A stretch of DNA of 64,000 nt from Chloroflexota bacterium (GTDB taxonomy: Bacteria > Chloroflexota > Dormibacteria > Dormibacterales > Dormibacteraceae): assembly GCA_005883575.1 (NCBI GenBank), contig VBFH01000024.1, forward strand, positions 62,001 to 126,000, given 5' to 3'. The notes beneath the pieces are model-generated. The model was not told the DNA's origin, did no database searches, and worked only from the letters and a program-made list of their open reading frames with translations. The first letter of the stretch is position 1, and each line of letters opens with the position of its first letter. Positions 16,370-24,804 of this stretch are shown piece by piece. A program made the translations under genes and the position numbers.

Positions 16370-17194
16370 CTAATCGATCTTGGGGCCGAAGTGCGGCTCG
16401 GCCTGCACCAGCGAGTCGATGTAGCGGAAGCGGTCGTAACGGTGCTGCAGCAGCTCCGACGCAGGCATCTCGAGAAGCGGCTGCATCAGTCGGTGCAGCG
16501 CCTGGTCGAGCGCCTTCGCGGCGGCGTCGTAGTCGGCACTGGCGCTTCCGTCCGGCTCCACCACGACCTCCTCGACCACACCCATCGCCAGGATCTCGCG
16601 CGAGGTCAGCTGCAGCTGCTCCGCGGCCTCGACCTTACGCGAGTTGTCGCGCCACACGATCGACGCGGCAGCCTCCGGCGACGCGACCGAGTAGATGGAG
16701 TTCTCGAGCATGATCACGCGGTCGGCCACGCCCATGCCCAACGCGCCGCCGCTTCCACCCTCGCCGATCACCGCGGCGACGATCGGCACGGGGATGCGGA
16801 ACCACTCCATGATCGCGTGTGCGATCGCGGCGGCGATGCCGCGCTCCTCCGCTCCCGCGCCTGGATAGGCGCCTGGCGTATCGATCAGGGAGAGGATCGG
16901 GAAGCCGAACTTGGCGGCGTGGTGCGCGAGTCGCAGGGCCTTGCGGTAGCCCTCGGGATGCATCATGCCCCAGTTCCGAGCCACTCGTTCCTTTATGCTC
17001 CGGCCCTTCTGGTGGCCGAGAAACACGGTGGTTCGGCCGTGCCAGGTGCCGATCCCGCCGACCAGCGCAGGATCGTCGGCAGAGAGACGATCACCGTGCA
17101 GCTCGATGAAATCGGGCGCCAGGCGGCGAATGTAGTCGAGCGAGTACGGCCGCTGTGGATGGCGGGCGAGCTCGACGATCTCCCAGACGCTCAT
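16370..17194 (-). CDS. accA: Acetyl-CoA carboxylase carboxyltransferase subunit alpha
   Basis: 274 aa. Carboxyltransferase alpha signatures: ELHGDRLSADDPALVGGIG, RNWGMMHPEGYRKALRL, DTPGAYPGAGAEERG, and the oxyanion region EGGSGGALGMGVAD. It transfers the carboxyl group from carboxybiotin to acetyl-CoA with AccD to give malonyl-CoA. The start ATG overlaps the accD stop by 4 bp, giving 1:1 coupling. It is the last gene of the fab-acc cluster. Biotin carrier and carboxylase (accB, accC) are not in this window. Confidence 0.95.
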   Translation of the reverse strand: MSVWEIVELARHPQRPYSLDYIRRLAPDFIELHGDRLSADDPALVGGIGTWHGRTTVFLGHQKGRSIKERVARNWGMMHPEGYRKALRLAHHAAKFGFPILSLIDTPGAYPGAGAEERGIAAAIAHAIMEWFRIPVPIVAAVIGEGGSGGALGMGVADRVIMLENSIYSVASPEAAASIVWRDNSRKVEAAEQLQLTSREILAMGVVEEVVVEPDGSASADYDAAAKALDQALHRLMQPLLEMPASELLQHRYDRFRYIDSLVQAEPHFGPKID

Positions 17195-18024
17195 GGGTAC
17201 ATCTCCAGGAGGTGAGCCAGCAGCGGGCGGAGCTCTGTGCGCGGCAGCACCATGTCCACCTGTCCGTGCGCGAGCTGGAACTCCGCGCTCTGGAATCCGG
17301 GCGGGAGGTCTGCGTAGGTCGCCTGCTTGATCACCCGCGGTCCGGTGAATCCGATCGCGGCACCCGGCTCCGCGATGTTGATGTCGGCCAAGAGGGCGAG
17401 CGATGCGGCAGTGCCGCCAAACGTCGGGTCGGTGAGCACCGAGAAGAACGGCACGCCGGCGCTGTGCAGGCGCCCAACCGCGGCGTTCACCTTGGCGAGC
17501 TGCATCAGTGCCAGCACTCCCTCCTGCATGCGCGCGCCACCCGACGCCGAGATGAGGAGATACGGCGTGCCTGATGAAGCCGCCTGCTCCATGCCGCGGG
17601 CGAGCCGCTCGCCGGCGACGATCGACAGTGTGCCACCCACGAAACCGAAGTCGAAGGCGGCGAGCCAGATCGCCCGGCCGTCGAGCGTGCAGGTGCCCGT
17701 GCGCACCGCTTCGTTCAGGCCATCTTCGAGAAGACGCTCGACAGTCTCCTGGTACGGCTTGGGCACCGTCCAGTTCAGAAGGTCGTGCGAGCGAACATCA
17801 CTCCAGCGCTCCAGCCAGGAGCCCTTGTCGGCCAGGAGCGGGATCCAGACGTCGGCGCCAAGACGGAAGTGATGCCCGCAGTGGGTGCAGACGTAGTTGT
17901 GCGCCCGCAGCTCGTCCGCCGCGAGCGCGATCCCGCACCCTGGACAGTTGGTGGGCAGCAGGATCTCGGGCAGCTCGCCACCCTGGATCGCGACCTCGTC
18001 ACGGTGTCTTTCGAGGATCGCCAT
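17191..18024 (-). CDS. accD: Acetyl-CoA carboxylase carboxyltransferase subunit beta
   Basis: 277 aa. The N-terminal zinc ribbon has C27, C30, C46 and C49; the crotonase-like core shows SASGGARMQEG and DPTFGGTAASLALLAD. ATG 18024 is chosen because GGAGG lies 7 nt upstream; the frame is open to 18111 but that part is not AccD-like. Coupled to accA by overlap. The gap before it (18025-18220) separates it from fabG and could hold its own promoter. Confidence 0.95.
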   Translation of the reverse strand: MAILERHRDEVAIQGGELPEILLPTNCPGCGIALAADELRAHNYVCTHCGHHFRLGADVWIPLLADKGSWLERWSDVRSHDLLNWTVPKPYQETVERLLEDGLNEAVRTGTCTLDGRAIWLAAFDFGFVGGTLSIVAGERLARGMEQAASSGTPYLLISASGGARMQEGVLALMQLAKVNAAVGRLHSAGVPFFSVLTDPTFGGTAASLALLADINIAEPGAAIGFTGPRVIKQATYADLPPGFQSAEFQLAHGQVDMVLPRTELRPLLAHLLEMYP

Positions 18025-18220
18025 CAAGAGCCTCCGATCCCGGAAATCCGACACAGATTCGCGGCATAGACGGCCGGAGCCAAGGAAAGTGTGGCGCCAC
18101 GAGGAGCGCATCGATAGATACGTGACGAGTCAGCGCCGGGCCCGATGACGCCGGCTTCAGTGCCGCAGGCGCCCGGCCGTACAGGCCGCGAAGATGCGGG
18201 GGGCTTCCGGGAGTGGAGGC
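18025..18220. other. Gap between fabG and accD
   Basis: 196 bp with no convincing ORF or RNA gene. On the minus strand, TATCTA-type sequence near 18110-18120 could be a weak promoter for accDA. I see no clear terminator. Confidence 0.3.
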
Positions 18221-18949
18221 TCACAGTGAGAGGCCTCCATCGACGGCGATCACCTGGCCGGTGATGAAGCCGGCGCGCTCCGAGCACAGAAACCCTACCG
18301 CGGCCGCGACCTCTTCAGCCGTGGCTTCGCGCTTGATCGGAGTCATCTTGATCAGCTCGCCGACCATCTCGTCGGTCAGCGAACCCGTGGTTAGCTCGGT
18401 GCGCACGTAGCCCGGTGCGACCGCGTTGCAGGTGATGTTGCGCGATCCGTATTCACGGGCCACGGACTTGGTGAATCCGATCAACCCGGCCTTGGCCGCT
18501 GCGTAGTTCGTCTGCCCCGCGTTGCCAGTCAGACCCACGATCGACGAAATGTTCACGATGCGCCCCCAACGCGCGCGCATCATGCCGGACATGATGGCCG
18601 CCCTGGTGGTGGCGAACGCCGACAGCAAGTCGGTGCGGATCAGGTCTTCCCAATCGGGCGGCGACATCTGGATCAGGAGCTTGTCGCGCACCGCGCCCGC
18701 GTTGTTGACCAGCACGTCGACCCTTCCGATGGCCTTCACCATCGCCTCTACCTGAGCCGGATCGCCAACGTCCGCCTGGTGTGCGATGCCGTCGGGCAGG
18801 GACGCGGCGGTCTCCTCAGCAGCGGTCTTGTCCGATCGATAGTTCACGACCACGCGCGCGCCCATGTCCGCGAGGGCCTGGCTGATGGCGCGGCCGATGC
18901 CCTTGCCGCCGCCCGTGACGAGCGCGGTCTTGCCGTCCAGGTCACCCAC
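18221..18949 (-). CDS. fabG: 3-oxoacyl-ACP reductase
   Basis: 242 aa SDR. NADPH-binding TGGGKGIGRAIS near residue 12, NNAG at 82-85, catalytic Ser in NISSIVG (about 136), Tyr149 and Lys153 in YAAAK. It reduces 3-oxoacyl-ACP in each elongation cycle. GTG start shares one base with the fabD stop. Within the fab cluster the assignment to fatty-acid synthesis rather than another SDR is secure. Confidence 0.95.
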   Translation of the reverse strand: MGDLDGKTALVTGGGKGIGRAISQALADMGARVVVNYRSDKTAAEETAASLPDGIAHQADVGDPAQVEAMVKAIGRVDVLVNNAGAVRDKLLIQMSPPDWEDLIRTDLLSAFATTRAAIMSGMMRARWGRIVNISSIVGLTGNAGQTNYAAAKAGLIGFTKSVAREYGSRNITCNAVAPGYVRTELTTGSLTDEMVGELIKMTPIKREATAEEVAAAVGFLCSERAGFITGQVIAVDGGLSL

Positions 18950-19896
18950 TAAGCGGTTGTCGGTCCCGCGTAATCGACGAAGAGCTCCTCAGCGTTCCAG
19001 GTGTCAACGCCCGGAATGTGCTTGGCGGCCAGGCTCGCGAGCACCCGTCCCGGCCCGAGCTCGACCACCGTGCGCACCTTCATCGCGCGCATTGACACCA
19101 TCGTGCGCGCCCAGTCGACCTGGCGCAGCATCTGCAGGCGAAGCTCCTCCTGCAGCGCCGTCACCGTGCGCAGCGCCTCGCCCGACGCGTTGGCGAGGAT
19201 CGGGATCGAAGGCGCCTTCAGCGGGAGCAAGTCGACCGCCTTGCGGAACGCGGCCGCGGCCGCCTCCATCAAAGGGGTGTGCGCGGCCAGAGGGATGGTC
19301 AGGATCAGGGCCCGGCGCGCGCCGGCCGCGATGGCGAGGCGCTCGGTCTCCTGCACGGCAGGCATCTCGCCGGAGAGGACCAACTGGACGTCCGCGTTCC
19401 GATTCGCGATCCACAGCCGTCCGCGCTCTGCAGCCTGCAGTCGAATGCGCTCGACCTCGGTCTCGTCCAGGCCGACGATCGCGATCATGCCCACGTGCTC
19501 ACCCGCCGCCTCGGCCATGACGCGGCCGCGCTCCTTGACGAGCAGCAGCGCAGTCTCCCACGGGATCGAGCCGGCCGCCGCAAGCGATGCGATCTCGCCC
19601 AAGCTGTGGCCGGCGGTGACGCTCACGTTCTCGAGCCCGTAGCTCTCGCGCCACACCTCGTACGCGGCCCAGCAGACGGTCATCACGCACGGCTGGATGA
19701 CGTCGGTGCGGTTTAGTTCCTCCACCGGGCCCTCGAAGCACAGCTTGCGGATCGGCATCTCGAGCACCTCTTCAGCGCGCTCGAAAACGCGGCGAGCTGC
19801 CGGGTAACGCTCATAGAGGTTTTTGCCCATGCCCGGCCTTTGCACCCCCTGGCCGGGGAACAGAAGCGCGATGGGTCCGGCGAGCTTTATGTCCAT
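18949..19896 (-). CDS. fabD: Malonyl-CoA:ACP transacylase
   Basis: 315 aa. LLFPGQGVQRPGMG at the N-terminus and the serine nucleophile in GHSLGE (Ser98), with QPCVMT and a late AAHTPLMEAA histidine region, are FabD hallmarks. It loads malonate onto ACP for FabH and FabF. It lies 20 bp downstream of fabH and overlaps fabG by one base. Confidence 0.95.
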   Translation of the reverse strand: MDIKLAGPIALLFPGQGVQRPGMGKNLYERYPAARRVFERAEEVLEMPIRKLCFEGPVEELNRTDVIQPCVMTVCWAAYEVWRESYGLENVSVTAGHSLGEIASLAAAGSIPWETALLLVKERGRVMAEAAGEHVGMIAIVGLDETEVERIRLQAAERGRLWIANRNADVQLVLSGEMPAVQETERLAIAAGARRALILTIPLAAHTPLMEAAAAAFRKAVDLLPLKAPSIPILANASGEALRTVTALQEELRLQMLRQVDWARTMVSMRAMKVRTVVELGPGRVLASLAAKHIPGVDTWNAEELFVDYAGPTTA

Positions 19897-19916
19897 GTCA
19901 GCTCCAGGTCATTGCG

Positions 19917-20954
19917 TCAGGCCCACTTCAGCAGGGTTGCCCCCCAGGTCAAGCCGGACCCGAACCCTGCGAGCAGGACGTGGTCACCGGGCTTGACGCG
20001 ACCCTTGCGAATGGCCTCTTCCAGCGCCAGCGGGATGGAAGCGCTGGAGGTGTTGCCGAATTCGTCGATGTTGATGGCGACGCGCTCGATGGGCAGGCCG
20101 ATGCGGCGGGCGGCGGCGTCGATGATGCGGTAGTTCGCCTGGTGCGGCACCCACAGGTCGATCTCGTCCAGCGCGACGCCGGCCGCGCTGCACACCTCAC
20201 TCGCCTGGCGGATGAAGATGTCGACCGCAAACTTGAACACGTCGGGGCCGACCATATTGATGAATGGCGTGGCGTCCTTCGCCGCATAGGCGCCCTTCTC
20301 GATGTTGCCGCAGGTCACCTGCGCGTAGCCGCGGCCGTCCGAACCGAGACACCAGCTGAGGAAACCGGCGCCCTTCGGCGCCGCCCGGACGACCGCCGCG
20401 CCCGCCCCGTCACCGAAGATGACGGCGGTGCCGCGGTCGGAGTAGTCGAGCATCCGCGAGAGGACCTCGGCGCCAATGACGAGCACGGTGTCAGCGCGCT
20501 CGGTGGCAATGAACGAGTCCGCGATGGAAAGCGCGTAGACAAAGCTGGTGCACGCGGCCAGTGTGTCCCATGCGACCGCGCCGGGCGCGTCGAGCTCGTT
20601 CTGCACCCGGCACGCGACCGAGGGAAACGGGCCGTCGGGTGAAGAGGTACCGACCAGGATCATGTCCAGCTCCTGGGCCGCGATGCCGGCTGCATCGAGG
20701 GCGGCTCTCGCGGCTCTGGTGGCCATCTCGAACGTCGTCGTGCCCGGCTCCGCAATGTGGCGGCGGTGGATGCCGGTGCGCTCGGTGATCCACTTGTCAG
20801 AGGTGTCCATCATCGTCTCGAGGTCAAAGTTCGAGATGATCTTCTCCGGCGCGTAGACCCCGACGCCCGCGATCGCGCTCTGGCGACCCTTCGCCTTGAA
20901 CGAGCGGAGCGGCAGAGCGTCCGACCGAGTGCGGTAGTTGGTGGTGATGGCCAT
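19917..20954 (-). CDS. fabH: Beta-ketoacyl-ACP synthase III
   Basis: 345 aa. The Cys-His-Asn triad is visible: Cys about 135 in LAACTSFVYAL, His in LWVPHQANYRI, Asn in EFGNTSSASIP. It starts fatty-acid chains by condensing an acyl-CoA with malonyl-ACP. A non-conserved N-terminal extension of about 20 residues precedes the core. It begins 5 bp after the acpP stop. Confidence 0.95.
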   Translation of the reverse strand: MAITTNYRTRSDALPLRSFKAKGRQSAIAGVGVYAPEKIISNFDLETMMDTSDKWITERTGIHRRHIAEPGTTTFEMATRAARAALDAAGIAAQELDMILVGTSSPDGPFPSVACRVQNELDAPGAVAWDTLAACTSFVYALSIADSFIATERADTVLVIGAEVLSRMLDYSDRGTAVIFGDGAGAAVVRAAPKGAGFLSWCLGSDGRGYAQVTCGNIEKGAYAAKDATPFINMVGPDVFKFAVDIFIRQASEVCSAAGVALDEIDLWVPHQANYRIIDAAARRIGLPIERVAINIDEFGNTSSASIPLALEEAIRKGRVKPGDHVLLAGFGSGLTWGATLLKWA

Positions 20955-20959
20955 CGGCG

Positions 20960-21217
20960 CTAGGCCTCCAGCCGCTCAGCGGTCTTCTGCTCCAGGAACT
21001 TCCACAGGTCGGCGATGACCTTCATCTTCTCGAGCTCCTCTTCGGGCAGCTCCACGTCGTACTTGTCCTCGATCGCGGCGATCAGCTCGACGAGGTCGAG
21101 CGAGTCCGCCGCGAGGTCGCGCTGAAAGCTCTTGTCCATCTGGACCTGGTCGGGGTCGATGCCGAGGATCTCCGCCGAGAGATCCTGCAGTTCCTTGAAA
21201 TCGAGCTGGGTTGCCAT
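20960..21217 (-). CDS. acpP: Acyl carrier protein
   Basis: 85 aa. The phosphopantetheine serine is in DLAADSLDLVELI, followed by the acidic recognition helix (VELPEEELEKMKVIADLW). It shuttles intermediates between the Fab enzymes. AGGAGG upstream serves either TTG 21223 (5-nt spacing) or ATG 21217 (11 nt); I report the ATG. It lies between fabF and fabH. Confidence 0.95.
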   Translation of the reverse strand: MATQLDFKELQDLSAEILGIDPDQVQMDKSFQRDLAADSLDLVELIAAIEDKYDVELPEEELEKMKVIADLWKFLEQKTAERLEA

Positions 21218-21232
21218 TGGCAATCCGTCCTC

Positions 21233-22507
21233 CTAGTTTTTCGCGCCCAGTGGGCTCTTCTTGATGACGAGGGTCGCGTTGTGGCCGCCGAACCCGAAAG
21301 AGTTCGAGATCGCCACGTTGACGTCCGCCTTGCGCGCCTTGTTGGGCACGTAGTCGAGGTCGCAGTCGGGGTCGGGGTCGTCGAGGTTGATGGTCGGCGG
21401 CAGTAGCCCCCGCTCCAGAGCCAGCACACAGGCGGCCGCCTCGATCGCGCCCGCGGCGCCGAGGAGGTGGCCGTGCACCGACTTGGTCGAGCTGACCGCC
21501 AGCTCAAATGCGTGGTCGCCGAACACGGACTTGATCGCTTTGGTCTCCGCCACGTCGCCGAGCTTGGTCGACGTGCCGTGGGCGTTGACGTAGCCAACGT
21601 CGTTGGGGTCGACGCCGCTCGTCTCGAGGGCATGACGCATCGCTCGCGTCGCGCCCTTGCCCTCCGGCTGCGGGGCCGTGAAGTGGTACATGTCGGCGCT
21701 CGCGCCGTAGCCGGCGATCTCGGCCATGATCCGGGCGCCGCGGGCCTTCGCGTGCTCGAGGTCTTCGAGGACGAACATCACCGACCCCTCGCCCATGACA
21801 AATCCGTCGCGGCCGAGGTCGAAGGGACGGCAAGCCTTCTCCGGCTCGTCGTTGCGCTCGCTCGTCGCCTTGATCTGGCAGAAAGCACCCATCGTCAGCG
21901 GCGTGATGGTTGCTTCCGAGCCACCGGCAAGCATGGCTACGGCGTCGCCACGCTTTATGATCTCCGACGCCTCGCCGATGCCGTGAGCGCTGGATGCGCA
22001 GGCGCTGACGATGGCGTAATTGGGCCCGCCGGCTTGAGTGTGAATGGCGACGACGCCGGCCGCCATGTCGGCGATCATCATCGGCACCGTGAACGGGCTT
22101 ATCCGCTTGGGCCCGCGCTCCAACAGCGCGGTGTGACTTTTCTCGATCTCCTCCATGCCGCCGATGCCCGAGCTCACAATCACGCCGACGTCGTCCGGGT
22201 TCATCTGGGCGGGGTCGAGGCCCGACTGCGCCAGCGCCTGCTTGGAAGCCGCGAGCGCGAACTGGCAGTAGCGGCCGATGTGGCGGGCGGTCTTGCGATC
22301 CATGTAGTCCTCGGCGTTGAAGCCCTTGACCTCGGCCGCGATCTTGGTGTCGAAGTTGGCGGTGTCAAAGCGGGTGATGCGGCCGACTCCGGAGACGCCC
22401 TCGACCATGTTCGACCACACAGTCTCCATGTCGTTTCCGATCGGCGTGATAAAACCGATGCCGGTGACGGCCACGCGGCGACCGTTGGATTTTGGCTCTT
22501 GCGTCAT
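21233..22507 (-). CDS. fabF: Beta-ketoacyl-ACP synthase II
   Basis: 424 aa. RRVAVTGIGFITPIGNDM starts the thiolase fold; the nucleophile is Cys in VSACASSAHG, and the two histidines are in NAHGTSTKLGD and SVHGHLLGAAG. It elongates acyl-ACP. I take ATG 22507; another ATG at 22567 would sit almost inside the operator-like repeat at 22572-22592, and its extra 20 residues look non-conserved. First structural gene of the cluster, directly downstream of the PucR/FasR-like gene. Confidence 0.94.
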   Translation of the reverse strand: MTQEPKSNGRRVAVTGIGFITPIGNDMETVWSNMVEGVSGVGRITRFDTANFDTKIAAEVKGFNAEDYMDRKTARHIGRYCQFALAASKQALAQSGLDPAQMNPDDVGVIVSSGIGGMEEIEKSHTALLERGPKRISPFTVPMMIADMAAGVVAIHTQAGGPNYAIVSACASSAHGIGEASEIIKRGDAVAMLAGGSEATITPLTMGAFCQIKATSERNDEPEKACRPFDLGRDGFVMGEGSVMFVLEDLEHAKARGARIMAEIAGYGASADMYHFTAPQPEGKGATRAMRHALETSGVDPNDVGYVNAHGTSTKLGDVAETKAIKSVFGDHAFELAVSSTKSVHGHLLGAAGAIEAAACVLALERGLLPPTINLDDPDPDCDLDYVPNKARKADVNVAISNSFGFGGHNATLVIKKSPLGAKN

Positions 22508-22571
22508 AAACCCAGCATACGGACGCCGCGTCGAATCGGCACCGGCGCGAAGTGGCAAAAATTGCATGATT

Positions 22572-22592
22572 CTTTGGACCCACTGTCCAAAG
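22572..22592. promoter_or_regulatory. Candidate FasR-type operator in front of fabF
   Basis: A perfect 21-bp inverted repeat, CTTTGGAC-N5-GTCCAAAG, between the regulator stop (22599) and the fabF start. Its layout and most bases match the repeat upstream of the regulator gene itself (23907-23927). No T-tract follows, which argues against a simple terminator. Confidence 0.65.
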
Positions 22593-22598
22593 GCGATC

Positions 22599-23879
22599 TC
22601 AGAGGAGCTTGCGGAGATCGAGCGCGAGCTGCAGCCGAAGCCGGGTCGCGGGCACGTCGAGGTCGCCCCCCAGTAGCTCCTTCAACTTCTCCAGCCGGTA
22701 AAGCACCGTGTGTCGGTGCAGGCCCAGGGCGCCGGCGGCGTCCTTGACCGAGCCCTTCGCTAGGTACGCCTCCAGGGTCTCCAGCAGCTGTTCGCGGTTC
22801 CGGACCTTGGGGTCCGTCAGGCGCCCGAGGCTGTGAGTGACGAAGCGCTCGGCGAGCAACGGGTTCTGCGCGAGCACCAGGTGCGGGATCACATCGTCAT
22901 GCCTGTGCGCCACTGAGTCGGGTCTCAGCTTGCGCCCGGCTTCGAATGCCTGCTGCGCCTCCAGGTAGGAGCGCGACACTCCGTGCAGACCTGGGTGATA
23001 GCCGCCGATGCCGGCGCGGACGCGGGCGCCGAGCTGCCCCGCCCGCTGCTCCACCTGATCCTGCAGCTGGGCCACGAACTGACGCGCCGACTCGGCGTCG
23101 GCGAGCGTCTCGGCCGGCCACAGGACGACGAGCGTGCTCGGATCGGTGGCCAGCGTCAGGGTTCCTCGCCTCAGCTCGAGCGACTCGGTCACCTCGGAGA
23201 GCGCCTGGCCGCCGCGCTCGCCGTCCCGGTTGCCCATGACGAGCTTGCAGACGACCGCGACGTAGCCGGTGGCGATCAGGGGAGTGTTGATCGCCAGCGC
23301 CTGGCGCTGGAGCTCGAGCTCGGTATCGAAGTTGTCGCTGATCAGGGCGTGGAAGAGCCGCGCGTGAGCGCGGGTGCCACGCTGCATGTGCTGCTCGCGA
23401 GCGTGCAGATACGTTTTGGTGACCTCGGCCGCCACCTGGTCAAGCGCGGCGAAAACGTAGTTGGCAACGAGCATGATCGCCTCGGGAGTCGCCTCCGAGT
23501 GGCCACGCCAGGCGCGCAGGATCTCATCCCATGCGACGCGCGCGGCCATGCGGTAGGCGGCGAGGATGGGCTCGACCGATTGGCTGCTCCGGGCCTGGAG
23601 GATGCCCAGCTGCGCGACGCGCCGCAGCTCTTCCTGCGTCGCGGGCCGGGCTTCACGCGCGGTGGCGAGGAAGAGATCAAGGCCGGCCTCGCACGCCCGG
23701 ACGATGGCGTCGCGCTGCGGCGGGACGCCGGTTGAGCTGTCCCAGCGGACGAGCGTCACGACAGCCCGAGCCATATGCCTGGCCATACCCGCGTGACGGC
23801 GTTCCAGTTCGTCGATCAAGCCCTGTGGCAGCCGCGGGGCGGCTCTCGGCGTCTTGGACCTGGAGGCCAACTTCACCAC
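22599..23879 (-). CDS. PucR/CdaR-type regulator, FasR-like, next to the fab cluster
   Basis: 426 aa. The C-terminus is a PucR-type HTH_30 domain: LLETLEAYLAKGSVKDAAGALGLHRHTVLYRLEKLKELLG (split motif, about residues 365-405). The N-terminal two-thirds is a helical sensor with a GGDEF-like middle domain typical of CdaR/PucR. In Streptomyces, FasR next to fabD-fabH-acpP-fabF is described as this kind of regulator and activates fatty-acid synthesis; gene order differs here. The start is GTG 23879 (or 23876). TATAGT at 23886-23891 lies 6 nt upstream, so the mRNA is probably leaderless, and a 21-bp palindrome overlaps the -35 region, suggesting autoregulation. Confidence 0.85.
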   Translation of the reverse strand: MVKLASRSKTPRAAPRLPQGLIDELERRHAGMARHMARAVVTLVRWDSSTGVPPQRDAIVRACEAGLDLFLATAREARPATQEELRRVAQLGILQARSSQSVEPILAAYRMAARVAWDEILRAWRGHSEATPEAIMLVANYVFAALDQVAAEVTKTYLHAREQHMQRGTRAHARLFHALISDNFDTELELQRQALAINTPLIATGYVAVVCKLVMGNRDGERGGQALSEVTESLELRRGTLTLATDPSTLVVLWPAETLADAESARQFVAQLQDQVEQRAGQLGARVRAGIGGYHPGLHGVSRSYLEAQQAFEAGRKLRPDSVAHRHDDVIPHLVLAQNPLLAERFVTHSLGRLTDPKVRNREQLLETLEAYLAKGSVKDAAGALGLHRHTVLYRLEKLKELLGGDLDVPATRLRLQLALDLRKLL

Positions 23880-23885
23880 GCCTCG

Positions 23886-23891
23886 ACTATA
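23886..23891 (-). promoter_or_regulatory. -10 box of the fasR-like gene (leaderless)
   Basis: TATAGT on the minus strand, followed by CGAGGC and then the GTG start codon. Transcription would begin at or next to the start codon. Confidence 0.55.
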
Positions 23892-23906
23892 CGTGGACTC
23901 CGACGG

Positions 23907-23927
23907 CCTTCGACACCGCGTCGAAGG
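23907..23927. promoter_or_regulatory. Candidate FasR-type operator in front of the regulator gene
   Basis: A perfect 21-bp inverted repeat, CCTTCGAC-N5-GTCGAAGG, whose promoter-proximal arm sits where a -35 box would be for the TATAGT -10. Aligns with the fabF-side repeat as CYTTSGAC-N5-GTCSAARG. Confidence 0.65.
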
Positions 23928-23977
23928 GTCTGTTAAGGGCCTATTGGCGATTCGGCCGCCAGGCCGTATTCTCGGCG

Positions 23978-24007
23978 CCACCCGCGCCAGCCCCCCTGGG
24001 CGGGTGG
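23978..24007. terminator. Hairpin downstream of the dienelactone hydrolase gene
   Basis: CCACCCGC (23978-23985), 14-nt loop, GCGGGTGG (24000-24007). TTTT follows on the plus strand but no plus-strand gene ends here; on the minus strand it lies 28 bp past the hydrolase stop without a T-tract. Possible bidirectional or weak terminator. Confidence 0.3.
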
Positions 24008-24034
24008 TTTTGGGGGGTGGGTCAAGGGAAAAGG

Positions 24035-24775
24035 CTAGCGGTGCTTTGTCACGAAGGCCAGCATCCGCCGCCAGGCGTCGTCGCAGGCATCCTTCCACTG
24101 CTCGTAGCTGCGGTCGAAAAAGCTGTGCGGCGCGCCTTCATACACATGCTCCTCATGAGTCACGCCCGCTGCCGTGAGCGCACGCTCGAACTCCTTCGAC
24201 TGTTCAGGCGTCGTCGCGGCGTCGGCGCCAGCGACCATGACCAGCAATGGGGCTTTCATTTTTGGGATTAGGGGCTCGCTGCGCATCGGCCTCCCATAAA
24301 ACCCGATGCATCCGCTCAGGTCTGGATGCATAGCCGATTGGTTCCATGAATTGGACCCGCCAAAGCAAAACCCGACCGTGAAGACGGACTTGACCGCGCC
24401 TCCATCCATCGACTTGAGATGTGCAATCGCCGCACCGACGTCCGCGGCGATGTTTTCGGTCGTCGTCCTCTGCACATGCGGCATGTAGTCGAAGGCATCG
24501 CTGCGATCGCTGGTCTCGGCGGTCCGGGCGAAGTAGTCGATCGCCACCGCGTCGATGCCCGCTTCCGCGAATCGCTGGGCTAGCTCCTTGAAGAACTGAT
24601 GCAGGCCGCGCACATCAGGCAGCACGACCATGCCCGCGCCGGTGGGTTTTGCCGCCCGCGCGAAGTAGGCGGCGAACTTTGTGCCGTCAGACGAGGTCAG
24701 GTCGATATCACCCTGGTCGGCGGCGCCGCCGCTCACGGGCGGCAGAGGCGGACGCGCGTCATCTCGGTAGCACAT
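24035..24775 (-). CDS. Dienelactone hydrolase family alpha/beta hydrolase
   Basis: 246 aa. Nucleophile Cys in GFCFGG (in place of the Ser elbow), acid Asp in AGADAATTPEQ and His in GAPHSFFDR give the Cys-Asp-His triad of the DLH family. LPDVRGLHQFFKELAQRFAEAG is the usual N-terminal segment. DLH enzymes open dienelactones in chloroaromatic breakdown, but many relatives have other ester substrates and no aromatic genes are near. Divergent from the DinB-like gene. Confidence 0.88.
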   Translation of the reverse strand: MCYRDDARPPLPPVSGGAADQGDIDLTSSDGTKFAAYFARAAKPTGAGMVVLPDVRGLHQFFKELAQRFAEAGIDAVAIDYFARTAETSDRSDAFDYMPHVQRTTTENIAADVGAAIAHLKSMDGGAVKSVFTVGFCFGGSNSWNQSAMHPDLSGCIGFYGRPMRSEPLIPKMKAPLLVMVAGADAATTPEQSKEFERALTAAGVTHEEHVYEGAPHSFFDRSYEQWKDACDDAWRRMLAFVTKHR

Positions 24776-24804
24776 GTTTCGATTCTCGCTTAGTCTGAAA
24801 GCCG

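Noticed and set aside
21467-22747. A 426-codon plus-strand open frame opposite fabF.
   Set aside because: It mirrors the codon structure of fabF; the translation is Arg/Asp/His-rich without any family motif. A GC-rich shadow frame.
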